NCBI GenBank assembly: GCA_900756945.1
Contig: CAAELZ010000025.1
Location: forward strand, 1 to 9,638
Direction: 5' to 3'
Length of the DNA: 9,638 bases
Source: an uncultured Collinsella sp.
Lineage (GTDB): Bacteria > Actinomycetota > Coriobacteriia > Coriobacteriales > Coriobacteriaceae
The notes beneath the pieces are model-generated. The model saw nothing but the letters and a program-made list of their open reading frames with translations, searched no databases and had not been told where the DNA came from. Of the stretch, positions 1-7,344 are shown piece after piece. Both the position numbers and the translations under genes were made by a program. Positions within the stretch are counted from its first letter, which is position 1. Every line of letters starts with the position of its first letter.

Positions 1-9
1 CGTTTTCAC
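1..9 (-). CDS. Possible start of a downstream gene, cut by the window edge
   Basis: On the minus strand a GTG codon at 9-7 is followed by AAA ACG, so only the first three codons (Met-Lys-Thr) are visible. An AAAGGAG ribosome-binding site at 19-25 lies 9 nt upstream, which is good spacing. No other start codon is available between this site and the edge. The site sits directly after the U-tract of the murP terminator, so the gene would be the next one beyond the MurNAc operon. Its identity cannot be judged. The call rests only on the ribosome-binding site and start geometry. Confidence 0.35.
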
Positions 10-25
10 GCTAAAACGCTCCTTT

Positions 26-59
26 AAAAAAGGCCGGCGGAGCAGTTAGCCCCGCCGGC
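26..59 (-). terminator. Rho-independent terminator of the MurNAc operon
   Basis: Read on the minus strand, the arms 59-49 and 43-33 form an 11-bp GC-rich stem with one G-U pair and a 5-nt loop. The stem is followed after one C by six U residues (31-26). It lies 67 bp downstream of the murP stop codon. The geometry is textbook. The plus strand has no matching U-tract on its far side, so the terminator works for minus-strand transcription. Confidence 0.9.
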
Positions 60-126
60 ACAACCATAGCATCAAGAAATCTGCCGCGCGCCGCGAACCC
101 CGAGCAACACGGCTCACGATATCAAA

Positions 127-1557
127 CTACTCGCCAAAGAACTCATTGATCTTCTGCTCGTCGACGCCAAAGAACCACGTCAGGACAAAGCCGGCGGCAT
201 AGGCAAGCAGCATAGCGGCAACGTAGCCGAGCTGCTGGCCAGGAACGACGATCAGCAGGCCAAACAGACCGGAAACGCCCTGAGAAACCGTGCCGATGTG
301 AAGCAGCGCCGCGAGCGCGCCGCCAAATCCGGCACCCAGGCAGGCCGTCACAAACGGACGAACGAGCGGCAGCGTAACGGCATACATCAGAGGCTCGCCC
401 ACACCCAGGATTCCAACGGGAATGGACTCTGCGACGTACTTCTTGAGCTTGGCGTTCTTGGTCTTAAAGTACAGCGCCAGACCGGCACCGACCTGGCCGC
501 CGCCAGCCATCATAAGGATGGGAAGCAGGTAATTGATACCCTTGGTAGCACCGTCGGGATCGTTGAGCATAGCGTGGATCGGCGTGAGCGCCTGATGCAG
601 GCCGACGGAAACCAGCGGCAAGAAGCCTGCCGACAGGATATAGCCGCCCAGGACGCCCAGCTTCTCGAAAATAAAGGTCAAAACGCTAAAGATGGCAGTC
701 GTCAGCCATGCGCCAACCGGCTGGATGACGAGCATCAGAGCAAAGGCGCCGATGATGAGCACCAGCAGCGGGGACAAGAACGTGTCGAGTGCGTTGGGCA
801 TAACCTTGCGAATCTGACGCTCCATCCAGGCAAAAAATGCGCCAGCGATAAGAGCCGCGATCATGCCGCCCGCTGCGGGGTTGTACTGCGCATTGGTGAG
901 CGGCAGCAGAATGGCAGTGGCAGGATCAGCCGCGCCAGGCGCAAGCAGGGGCATGGCACTGTTGGCGATACACATCATGCCGGCGATGCCGCCCAGCGCA
1001 GCGGAGCCGCCAAACTCACGTGCCGCGTTATAGCCCACCAAGATGGGTAGATAGGCAAACAGGGCCCAGCCCATGGAACGAATGCCCTGGTACCACCACT
1101 CGCCTGCAAGCGCGCCTGCCGTCGAGACGTTAATGACGTTGCAGATACCGTTGATGAGGCCAGCCGCAATGATGCCGGGAAGCAGGGCGACGAAGACATT
1201 GGAAATCTTCTTGAGGAAGGCCTGAACCGGCTTGGACTCGTACTTTGCCTTCTGCGCGGCCTTGTTTGTGGCCGCAGCGTCAACCACGTTCTCGTCGGCA
1301 ACGCCTTTCGCAAGGCCGGTGAGCTTGGAGAACTCCTCGAGCACCTTATTCACCTTGCCCGGCCCCAGCACGATCTGCATCGTGTCGTCCTCGACCAAGC
1401 CCATCACGCCGTCGAGCGCCTTAATACCCTCCGTGTCGACGTTGCCCGTGTCTTTGACGGTCACGCGCAGGCGCGTCATGCACGCCGCGTTTGCCAACAC
1501 GTTGTCTTTACCGCCCAAAAGGTCCAGCAGCTTTTGAGCCAGCTCTTTGTTCGTCAT
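127..1557 (-). CDS. murP: PTS N-acetylmuramic acid transporter, EIIBC component (MurP-like)
   Basis: This is a 476-aa phosphotransferase-system permease with fused IIB and IIC domains. The IIB domain (about 1-85) carries the phospho-accepting cysteine in NAACMTRLR, with Cys26 as the predicted site. After a short linker (about 85-110) the hydrophobic IIC domain (about 110-465) contains the GVGEPLMYAVTLP motif at 385-397, which closely fits MurP and the glucose/sucrose IIC family. The length matches E. coli MurP (about 474 aa). No IIA domain is fused, so phosphate must come from a separate IIA-Glc-type protein. Assignment to MurNAc rather than sucrose or trehalose rests mainly on the murQ gene 57 bp upstream; the predicted product is cytoplasmic MurNAc-6-phosphate. 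The ATG start has an AAGGAGGA site at 1561-1568, closely spaced. A strong terminator follows, making this the last gene of the operon. EIIBC membership is near certain; the substrate is an inference from context. Confidence 0.9.
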   Translation of the reverse strand: MTNKELAQKLLDLLGGKDNVLANAACMTRLRVTVKDTGNVDTEGIKALDGVMGLVEDDTMQIVLGPGKVNKVLEEFSKLTGLAKGVADENVVDAAATNKAAQKAKYESKPVQAFLKKISNVFVALLPGIIAAGLINGICNVINVSTAGALAGEWWYQGIRSMGWALFAYLPILVGYNAAREFGGSAALGGIAGMMCIANSAMPLLAPGAADPATAILLPLTNAQYNPAAGGMIAALIAGAFFAWMERQIRKVMPNALDTFLSPLLVLIIGAFALMLVIQPVGAWLTTAIFSVLTFIFEKLGVLGGYILSAGFLPLVSVGLHQALTPIHAMLNDPDGATKGINYLLPILMMAGGGQVGAGLALYFKTKNAKLKKYVAESIPVGILGVGEPLMYAVTLPLVRPFVTACLGAGFGGALAALLHIGTVSQGVSGLFGLLIVVPGQQLGYVAAMLLAYAAGFVLTWFFGVDEQKINEFFGE

Positions 1558-1614
1558 AACTCCTCCTTGTATTGGGTATCTCGTCTGGATGTCATATCAG
1601 CTCACGCCGCGCAC

Positions 1615-2538
<924 letters not shown>

Positions 2539-2548
2539 TTCATTCACC

Positions 2549-3400
2549 TCATCTTTCCTGTTTCTCGATGTAGTTTTGCTTAATGACATGCGTCGCCCGT
2601 TCGTAGTCGCTGGCAACGTAAGCAGCGTACAGGGCATCGACAACCATAAGCTGGGCCATACGCGAAGCCATGGCACCGCTGCGGACCAAGGGCTCACTCG
2701 CAGCGACGCCGAGCACGGCATCGGCCATGGTGGCAAGCTTGGATGATCCATCTACTTTGGTCACGGCCACAACGGGACAGTTGTGACGTTGGGCCTCGGC
2801 GGTGCAGTCCAGCACCTCTTGCGTCAAGCCCGAGTAGCTAAAGGCGATTGCCATATCGCCCTCATGCATGTTCTTGGCACACAAGAGCTGATCATGCCAG
2901 TCGTCGTACAGATGGCACTCTTTGTCGACACGCATGAGCTTTTGCGCCAGATCGTGCGCGACCAAACGAGAGGCACCGATACCGAACAGATTGACTGCGC
3001 GTGCCCGCTTAAGATAGGCCGCGCATCGCTCCAAGACGGTGTAATCGAGCGTTCGCGCCGTCGCTTCGATCGTGCGCACGTTGCTTTTCATCACCTTCCC
3101 CACGATACGTTCGACGCTGTCATCCATGGAGATGTCCTCGAGGGCTACGTCTTTCTTGTCACCTAAGAGCGCCAGCTCGGCAATCAGTTCGCGCTGGAAC
3201 TCCTTGTAGCCCGCAAAACCCAAGCGCTTGCAAAAGCGCAAAATGCTCGAGGGCGAGGAGAACGTGGCATCGGCAAGACCGCGAACGGACAGCCCGACCA
3301 CCTCGTGCGGATGAGCGCTTACATATGCGATGACATTGCGTTCCGCCGGGCTCGCGCTGAGCTCACGCTCGCGAAGCCGCAAAAGCAATCCGTTTGCCAT
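2549..3400 (-). CDS. MurR/RpiR family transcriptional regulator (HTH plus SIS domain)
   Basis: This 283-aa protein has the RpiR architecture. An N-terminal helix-turn-helix domain (about 1-76) includes the recognition-helix region ATFSSPSSILRFCKRLGF (45-62). A SIS sugar-phosphate-binding domain follows (about 125-265), with VNLFGIGASRLVAHDLAQK (136-154) and AIAFSYSGLTQEV (184-196). RpiR-type proteins normally sense phosphosugars. As the first gene before murQ and murP it probably responds to MurNAc-6-phosphate or a related sugar phosphate and controls its own operon; the ligand and the sign of regulation are inferred. The start is ATG 3400, because GGAGG at 3409-3413 lies 8 nt upstream. An in-frame GTG at 3409 overlaps that site and would add MFE, so it is less likely. 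Only 10 nt separate its stop from the murQ start. Functionally it resembles E. coli MurR, but orthology is not shown. Confidence 0.92.
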   Translation of the reverse strand: MANGLLLRLRERELSASPAERNVIAYVSAHPHEVVGLSVRGLADATFSSPSSILRFCKRLGFAGYKEFQRELIAELALLGDKKDVALEDISMDDSVERIVGKVMKSNVRTIEATARTLDYTVLERCAAYLKRARAVNLFGIGASRLVAHDLAQKLMRVDKECHLYDDWHDQLLCAKNMHEGDMAIAFSYSGLTQEVLDCTAEAQRHNCPVVAVTKVDGSSKLATMADAVLGVAASEPLVRSGAMASRMAQLMVVDALYAAYVASDYERATHVIKQNYIEKQER

Positions 3401-3434
3401 CTCAAACACCTCCGTTGAGAAGAATTAAAGACCA

Positions 3435-3447
3435 ACGAACGATTCGT
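3435..3447. promoter_or_regulatory. Candidate operator upstream of the regulator gene
   Basis: A 13-bp interrupted palindrome (ACGAA-CGA-TTCGT on the plus strand) lies 35 bp before the regulator start and 22 bp before its ribosome-binding site. Autoregulating RpiR-family proteins commonly bind inverted repeats in this position. I see no second copy in the window and no convincing -35/-10 pair around it, so this is only a candidate. Confidence 0.25.
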
Positions 3448-3499
3448 ACCGGATACAAACAGCTTTTACGGTACATTGTGCCGCATCGTGGCGCACAAA

Positions 3500-3523
3500 G
3501 GGCGAGCGTTCTACCGCTCGCCC
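3500..3523 (-). terminator. Hairpin terminator downstream of the VanZ-like gene
   Basis: A perfect 9-bp inverted repeat (GGGCGAGCG and CGCTCGCCC, with a 6-nt loop) lies between the VanZ-like gene and the regulator gene. On the minus strand the stem is followed by UUUGUG, a weak U-tract. On the plus strand no U-tract follows. It would end VanZ-like transcription about 80 bp past its stop and separate it from the MurNAc operon. A smaller 5-bp hairpin at 3530-3543, also followed by UUU on the minus strand, sits just before it. Confidence 0.6.
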
Positions 3524-3604
3524 CTCAAATCCGACCGCTCGGAAATACGCGCGACACAAAATAATTCAACAAGGTCGCATTATCAGAAACGGGTTTGTTA
3601 CCGG

Positions 3605-4186
3605 CTAGCGCCTCGCATGGGCGCCAATCGGCCGAGTCGCATAGTGCACCAACGCCGCTGCCAGCAATACCAGCAGCATCGCGGTAACATAGCCCGCAGC
3701 ATCGAATCCTAAATCGATAACGTCGAAATGCCTGCCGGGAACAAAGATCTTATGTACCTGATCGCCAACGGAGCAGACGGCGCAAAAGAGCAACACGGGC
3801 ACGCAACGGGAGCATACGCTCCACGGACGCCTGGAAAAGCAAACCACGACCACCGAGGCGAACAATCCGACGAAGAAAAACTCTACGGTATGGGCAACGC
3901 GACGGACGTTCGTGCCCACCCACATGCGAATGGAAGCAAGTCGGCCAGACCGGACATTCGAAGCAGCCGAATCGGTGCCCCCGGTCATCCCGTTCTCGGT
4001 CTGAGCTTCACCCGCGACATCGGCAGCCTGTACGCCCGTAGCTTGACCCTCCACCACACGCGCGGTGGACTCGCTCAGCAACGACGTCTCCACCGCATTT
4101 TGCTCCGTCAGCACCCAGATGCCCGCCAGCGTTGCAGTAAACAGAACGATCGCGGTCCATCCGATTATTTGTTTTACGCGCGCCAA
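3605..4186 (-). CDS. VanZ-like membrane protein
   Basis: This is a predicted 193-aa integral membrane protein. Membrane segments lie at about 8-28, 99-118, 124-143 and 165-184. Two VanZ-family signatures are visible. One is RRVAHTVEFFFVGL (95-108), matching the family's histidine-then-aromatic pattern at the start of the second membrane segment. The other is the block at 141-165, with GDQVHKIFVPGR followed by DVIDLGFDAAG. VanZ gives low-level teicoplanin resistance in enterococci, but most VanZ-like proteins have unknown roles, and no resistance claim is made here. The start is TTG 4186: a perfect AGGAGGT site (4193-4199) lies 6 nt upstream. The frame could begin earlier, at TTG 4228, but without such a site. 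An unusual feature is a polar Ala/Gly/Thr/Glu-rich stretch of about 65 residues between the first membrane segment and the first signature. It stands alone, with a hairpin after it. Confidence 0.78.
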   Translation of the reverse strand: MARVKQIIGWTAIVLFTATLAGIWVLTEQNAVETSLLSESTARVVEGQATGVQAADVAGEAQTENGMTGGTDSAASNVRSGRLASIRMWVGTNVRRVAHTVEFFFVGLFASVVVVCFSRRPWSVCSRCVPVLLFCAVCSVGDQVHKIFVPGRHFDVIDLGFDAAGYVTAMLLVLLAAALVHYATRPIGAHARR

Positions 4187-4192
4187 GGGCCT

Positions 4193-4199
4193 ACCTCCT
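4193..4199 (-). promoter_or_regulatory. Ribosome-binding site that fixes the TTG start of the VanZ-like gene
   Basis: AGGAGGT on the minus strand has full complementarity to the 16S anti-Shine-Dalgarno core and lies 6 nt before TTG 4186. No ATG or GTG in frame competes at suitable spacing, so this site decides the start. Confidence 0.8.
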
Positions 4200-4269
4200 T
4201 TTTTGAATATCAGCGAGTGTAGCCCCAAATGGCATCGTCACCGTATCAAAATTTGAATCGCAACAGGAA

Positions 4270-4284
4270 GCGCCAAAGCGGCGC
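4270..4284. repeat. Small hairpin just past the recombinase gene
   Basis: GCGCC-AAAGC-GGCGC forms a 5-bp stem 6 bp downstream of the recombinase stop codon. No U-tract follows on either strand, so it is at best a weak transcript end. I see no better terminator between the recombinase and VanZ-like genes, and read-through into the latter is possible. Confidence 0.3.
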
Positions 4285-4290
4285 AAACCC

Positions 4291-4896
4291 CTACCCCGCC
4301 TCGCGCATCCAGCGATCAAACGTCCCCACGCACACGCCTAGCCGCTTTGCCGCCTGACTCCGCGTGATATCACCCGCCTCGTAGGTATCGCGCACCAGCT
4401 CGAATTGCGGAGGACAGGGCTTGCGGGGCCGGCCAAAGCGCACGCCGCGCGCTCGCGCCGCCGCAATGCCCTCGGCTTGGCGCCGGTGAATGTTCTCGCG
4501 CTCCACCTGCGCCACATAGCTCAGCAGCTGCAAAACAATATCGGCAATCAACGCACTCGTCACGTCCGACCCACCACAGTCTCTGGCGCGCGTGTCGAGC
4601 AATGGCATGTCCAGAACCACGATGGCGGCGCCGAGCTCTTTGGTTATGCACCGCCATTCCTCGAGGATCTCGCTGTAGTTACGGCCCAGCCGATCAATGG
4701 AAAGTACCACCAGCACATCACCGGAATCCAACGCGCACAGTAGCTCGCGATACCGCGGTCGATCGAAGTCTTTGCCGCTCGCATGGTCGGCAAAGATATT
4801 CGCCGGTTCCACGCCATAGGCGCCCAGCGCATCCAGCTGCCGATTTAGATTCTGATCGCGCGAACTCACCCGCGCATAACCATACACCGTCGCCAT
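4291..4896 (-). CDS. Serine recombinase, resolvase/invertase family
   Basis: This is a 201-aa small serine recombinase that cuts and rejoins DNA through a phosphoserine link. The N-terminal catalytic domain begins YGYARVSSRDQNLNRQ, with Arg9 and the nucleophile Ser11. SIDRLGRN (66-73) supplies Arg69 and Arg72, equivalent to Arg68 and Arg71 of gamma-delta resolvase. The long E helix with VERENIHRRQAEGIAAARARG spans about 130-151. FGRPRK (154-159) leads into a C-terminal helix-turn-helix (about 165-197, SQAAKRLGVCVGTFDRWM). The length fits the Hin/TnpR class, and all visible catalytic residues are present. ATG 4896 is chosen because the MATVYGYARV start fits the family; its upstream GGGGA is a weak ribosome-binding site. 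A TTG at 4926 would add ten residues but falls inside an inverted repeat. No transposase or partner gene is nearby, so the substrate is unknown. A resolvase of a lost transposon or a DNA invertase are both possible. Confidence 0.93.
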   Translation of the reverse strand: MATVYGYARVSSRDQNLNRQLDALGAYGVEPANIFADHASGKDFDRPRYRELLCALDSGDVLVVLSIDRLGRNYSEILEEWRCITKELGAAIVVLDMPLLDTRARDCGGSDVTSALIADIVLQLLSYVAQVERENIHRRQAEGIAAARARGVRFGRPRKPCPPQFELVRDTYEAGDITRSQAAKRLGVCVGTFDRWMREAG

Positions 4897-4915
4897 CTCA
4901 TCCCCGCTTTCTTGT

Positions 4916-4954
4916 AAACCTGCCAAAAAGGGACAGGTTTATTTTGGTAGGTTT
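4916..4954. repeat. 13-bp inverted repeat upstream of the recombinase
   Basis: The arms AAACCTGCCAAAA (4916-4928) and TTTTGGTAGGTTT (4942-4954) are inverted copies with one mismatch, separated by 13 bp. A shorter inverted copy is nested in it: AAACCTG (4916-4922) with CAGGTTT (4934-4940). Two alternative hairpins can therefore form. The left arm begins 20 bp before the recombinase start codon. Serine recombinases often bind inverted-repeat sites next to their own gene, so a recombination or operator site is possible. A dispersed REP-like repeat is the other option. Confidence 0.6.
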
Positions 4955-4975
4955 TACCTCTCGAATAGCAGGTAA
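4954..4975. repeat. Second, abutting inverted repeat (TTACCT / AGGTAA)
   Basis: TTACCT (4954-4959) and AGGTAA (4970-4975) are perfect inverted copies separated by 10 bp. The element directly abuts the larger inverted repeat at 4916-4954. Its centre is about 30 bp from the centre of that repeat. The size is close to one serine-recombinase subsite, but 6-bp arms are short enough to be chance. Confidence 0.4.
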
Positions 4976-5016
4976 GCGGGCGGCCGAGCGGACGGCAAGG
5001 TAGCTATGATCCAAAT

Positions 5017-5048
5017 GCGGAGGGCGGCCCCGAAAGACCGCCCTCCGC
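5017..5048 (-). terminator. Hairpin terminator downstream of rnr
   Basis: A perfect 11-bp stem (GCGGAGGGCGG and CCGCCCTCCGC, with a 10-nt loop) begins 25 bp past the rnr stop codon. On the minus strand it is followed by AUUUGG, a poor U-tract. The stem is strong enough to serve as a transcript end or as a 3' stabilising structure. The plus-strand side lacks a U-tract as well. Confidence 0.65.
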
Positions 5049-5073
5049 TCTCCCGCCATGAGTCGAGATTTGG

Positions 5074-7209
5074 CTAATGGATAAGCTTAAAGTCCAAGTG
5101 CCCACGCGTGGTATTGACGCGCGAAACCTCGATAATCACGCGCTGGCCCAGTTCATAGCGAGTCCCCGTGTCGGCGCCCGTCAGCGTAAGCGCATCCTCG
5201 TCGAACTCGAACCACTCGTTGCCCAGACTTTTGATCGAAACCAAGCCTTCGACCTGCGTCAGGTCCAAGCGCACAAAGAGGCCCATGCTGCTGACCCATG
5301 AGACCGTTCCGGCATAGCGCTCGCCCAGGCGATCCTCATAGTACTGGGCAATCTTGATCTTTTGCGTCGCATGGCTAGCGGCATCTGCCGCGCGCTCGGC
5401 ATCGCTGCATGCGCGGCAGATCTGCGGCAGAATGCGCGGCAGCGACTCGCGCCCCTTGCCGATCAGCCGCGGTGTACGGACCAGGGCGTCCTTGCCGCCG
5501 AGCTGCTCATAGGCCAACTGCAGTTTGAGCACGCGGTGCACCACCAGATCGGGGTAGCGACGGATGGGACTCGTAAAGTGACAGTAGCACGGCGCGGCGA
5601 GCGCAAAGTGGCCCTCGTTGCGCGGCTTGTACAGTGCGCGCTGCATGCTGCGCAGAAGCAGCGTGTTGACGAGCGGTGCGTTGGCCGTACCGGCGGCAGC
5701 ATCAACTGCAGCCTGTAGCTCATCGGGACTCCCCAGGGCGATACCGGCAGCACGGCGATCGTCGATGATGCCCAGCTGCGCCAGCGCAACGGCGGCACCG
5801 TGCAGGCTATCGGGGCTCGGATCCTCATGCACGCGATAGCAGGCCTCGATATCACGGTCTGCCAGCCACTCTGCAACGCACTCGTTGGCGAGTAGCATGG
5901 CTTCCTCGATAAGCGACGTGGCACACGAACGCTCGCGCGCCACAATCTGCACGGGTACTCCGTCCTCATCCAATAGAGCGCGAATCTCGGCCGTGTCAAA
6001 ATCGACTGAGCCGCGGGCACGACGAATACGACGGCGAAGTTCGGCGAGTTCGTTGGCGGCGACAAGGAAATCGCCGAGGTCGACGTTATAGCCGCGAGCA
6101 GTTTCCTCGCACGCAAGACCGCGCTCAAGCGCCTCCTCGCGCGAGGCCTCAGCAGCCGCAACATCCTCGGCCGCACCCTCCAGCACCCCATACTCCACCG
6201 CGCCGGCACGCACCAGCAGCGCCTCGGCGCCGTCATAGTCCATACGCACACGCGAGCGAATCACGCTGGGGTACGGATCGTAATGCCGCACGCGACCCTG
6301 CGCATCGAGTTCAATGTCAACGGTAAACGCAAGACGGTCCTCGTCAGGGCGAAGCGAACACAGGTCACAGGACAGGCGTTCGGGCAGCATGGGAAGCACG
6401 CGATCGGCCAGATACACCGATGTCGTACGATGGCGAGCCTCAAGATCGATATGCCCGTCCCAAGCCACATAGTGAGAAACGTCAGCGATATGCACACCCA
6501 GCTTGCAGCCACCCTCGGGCGTGCGCTCAAGCGAAATGGCATCGTCAAAGTCACGCGCGTCGACCGGGTCGATCGTGATGACAAAGCGGTCGCGCAGATC
6601 GCGGCGGAGCGGGTCCTTAAGCGCCGCGGACACATCGAGCGAAAGTCCCTCGGCCTCGTCCAGCGCGGCCTCGGGATAGCTATCGGTATAGCCGTAACGC
6701 GCCATCACGTATTGAACGCCCAAATCGGGCGCGTCATCTCCGCCAATGCGGCGTTCGATCGTCACGGTGCCCGATTCCAGGCGCGTCGGGTAGGTCAAAA
6801 TGCGCGCGACAACGGCATCACCCGGGTGGACGCCCAGACGATCCGCCGAGGTATCCTCGGGCAGAATGAAGAAGTCGGCCTTCAGGCGCGAATCGAGCGG
6901 CTCGATCACACCGAGCGGACCAGCGGTCTGGTACGTACCCACCACGCTTATGGCTGCGCGCTCAACCACGCCCTCGATCACGGCGCGCCGCTCACCGTGC
7001 GGGCTGTTCTTAATGCTCACGGCAACGGTATCGCCATCCATGATCTCGCGCTTACCGCGGCCCATAACCTTGTAGTCGCCGCTCTCGGTTATGACATAGG
7101 CGCCATGCTCATGGAGCTGCACGCGCCCGGTCAGGCTCGGACGGCGTTCGCTGCGCACCGGCCCACGCTTATTGCGGGCACCGCGCTTATGCTTGTTATT
7201 GCGCCCCAT
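5074..7209 (-). CDS. rnr: Ribonuclease R (RNase II/RNB family 3'-5' exoribonuclease)
   Basis: This 711-aa enzyme degrades RNA processively from the 3' end, including structured RNA. A basic N-terminal tail (MGRNNKHKRGARNKRG, 1-16) precedes two cold-shock-like OB regions (about 26-85 and 88-155). The RNB catalytic domain follows (about 200-530). Its metal-binding motif TIDPVDARDFDDAI (212-225) gives Asp214, Asp220, Asp222 and Asp223, aligned with Asp272, Asp278, Asp280 and Asp281 of E. coli RNase R. HFTSPIRRYPDLVVHR (544-559) is the conserved RNA-anchoring block. An S1 domain (about 630-709) ends the protein. It is shorter than the E. coli enzyme (about 813 aa): there is no room for its N-terminal HTH region, and the lysine-rich C-terminal tail is missing. 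The ATG start has AAGGAGG at 7214-7220, 4 nt upstream. It is separated from ftsX by a terminator and is probably transcribed alone. Confidence 0.96.
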   Translation of the reverse strand: MGRNNKHKRGARNKRGPVRSERRPSLTGRVQLHEHGAYVITESGDYKVMGRGKREIMDGDTVAVSIKNSPHGERRAVIEGVVERAAISVVGTYQTAGPLGVIEPLDSRLKADFFILPEDTSADRLGVHPGDAVVARILTYPTRLESGTVTIERRIGGDDAPDLGVQYVMARYGYTDSYPEAALDEAEGLSLDVSAALKDPLRRDLRDRFVITIDPVDARDFDDAISLERTPEGGCKLGVHIADVSHYVAWDGHIDLEARHRTTSVYLADRVLPMLPERLSCDLCSLRPDEDRLAFTVDIELDAQGRVRHYDPYPSVIRSRVRMDYDGAEALLVRAGAVEYGVLEGAAEDVAAAEASREEALERGLACEETARGYNVDLGDFLVAANELAELRRRIRRARGSVDFDTAEIRALLDEDGVPVQIVARERSCATSLIEEAMLLANECVAEWLADRDIEACYRVHEDPSPDSLHGAAVALAQLGIIDDRRAAGIALGSPDELQAAVDAAAGTANAPLVNTLLLRSMQRALYKPRNEGHFALAAPCYCHFTSPIRRYPDLVVHRVLKLQLAYEQLGGKDALVRTPRLIGKGRESLPRILPQICRACSDAERAADAASHATQKIKIAQYYEDRLGERYAGTVSWVSSMGLFVRLDLTQVEGLVSIKSLGNEWFEFDEDALTLTGADTGTRYELGQRVIIEVSRVNTTRGHLDFKLIH

Positions 7210-7286
7210 GGCGCCTCCTTGCTATCGATGACGAACTCCAAAGAGTCTACCCAAATGATTCGCTTTCCTGCCGTTCCCTTGGGATC

Positions 7287-7320
7287 AAAAAACGGGCCGC
7301 CCCATAAGAGACGACCCGTT
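7287..7320 (-). terminator. Rho-independent terminator of ftsEX
   Basis: On the minus strand the arms 7320-7308 and 7303-7291 pair into a 13-bp stem with three G-U pairs and a UUAU loop, followed by UUUU (7290-7287). It lies 24 bp past the ftsX stop codon. On the plus strand the wobble positions become C-A mismatches, so the structure is specific to minus-strand RNA, which supports its direction. Confidence 0.88.
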
Positions 7321-7344
7321 GGAAGGGATGAATTCCAGGCATGC

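Noticed and set aside
298..1050. 250-codon open frame on the plus strand
   Set aside because: It is antisense to the transmembrane part of murP, with a highly charged low-complexity product and no family signal.
2539..2751. Upstream in-frame extension of murQ by 71 codons
   Set aside because: It overlaps the regulator gene in another frame. The sequence is unlike MurQ, and the ATG at 2538 has a well-placed ribosome-binding site that gives the usual family length.
3605..4186. Glycopeptide-resistance gene by virtue of the VanZ label
   Set aside because: No vanHAX, vanRS or other resistance genes are present. VanZ-like proteins are widespread without a resistance role.
4897..5073. Search for a tmRNA or other structured RNA downstream of rnr
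   Set aside because: The stretch is only 177 bp, is explained by a terminator hairpin and inverted repeats, and shows no tRNA-like end.
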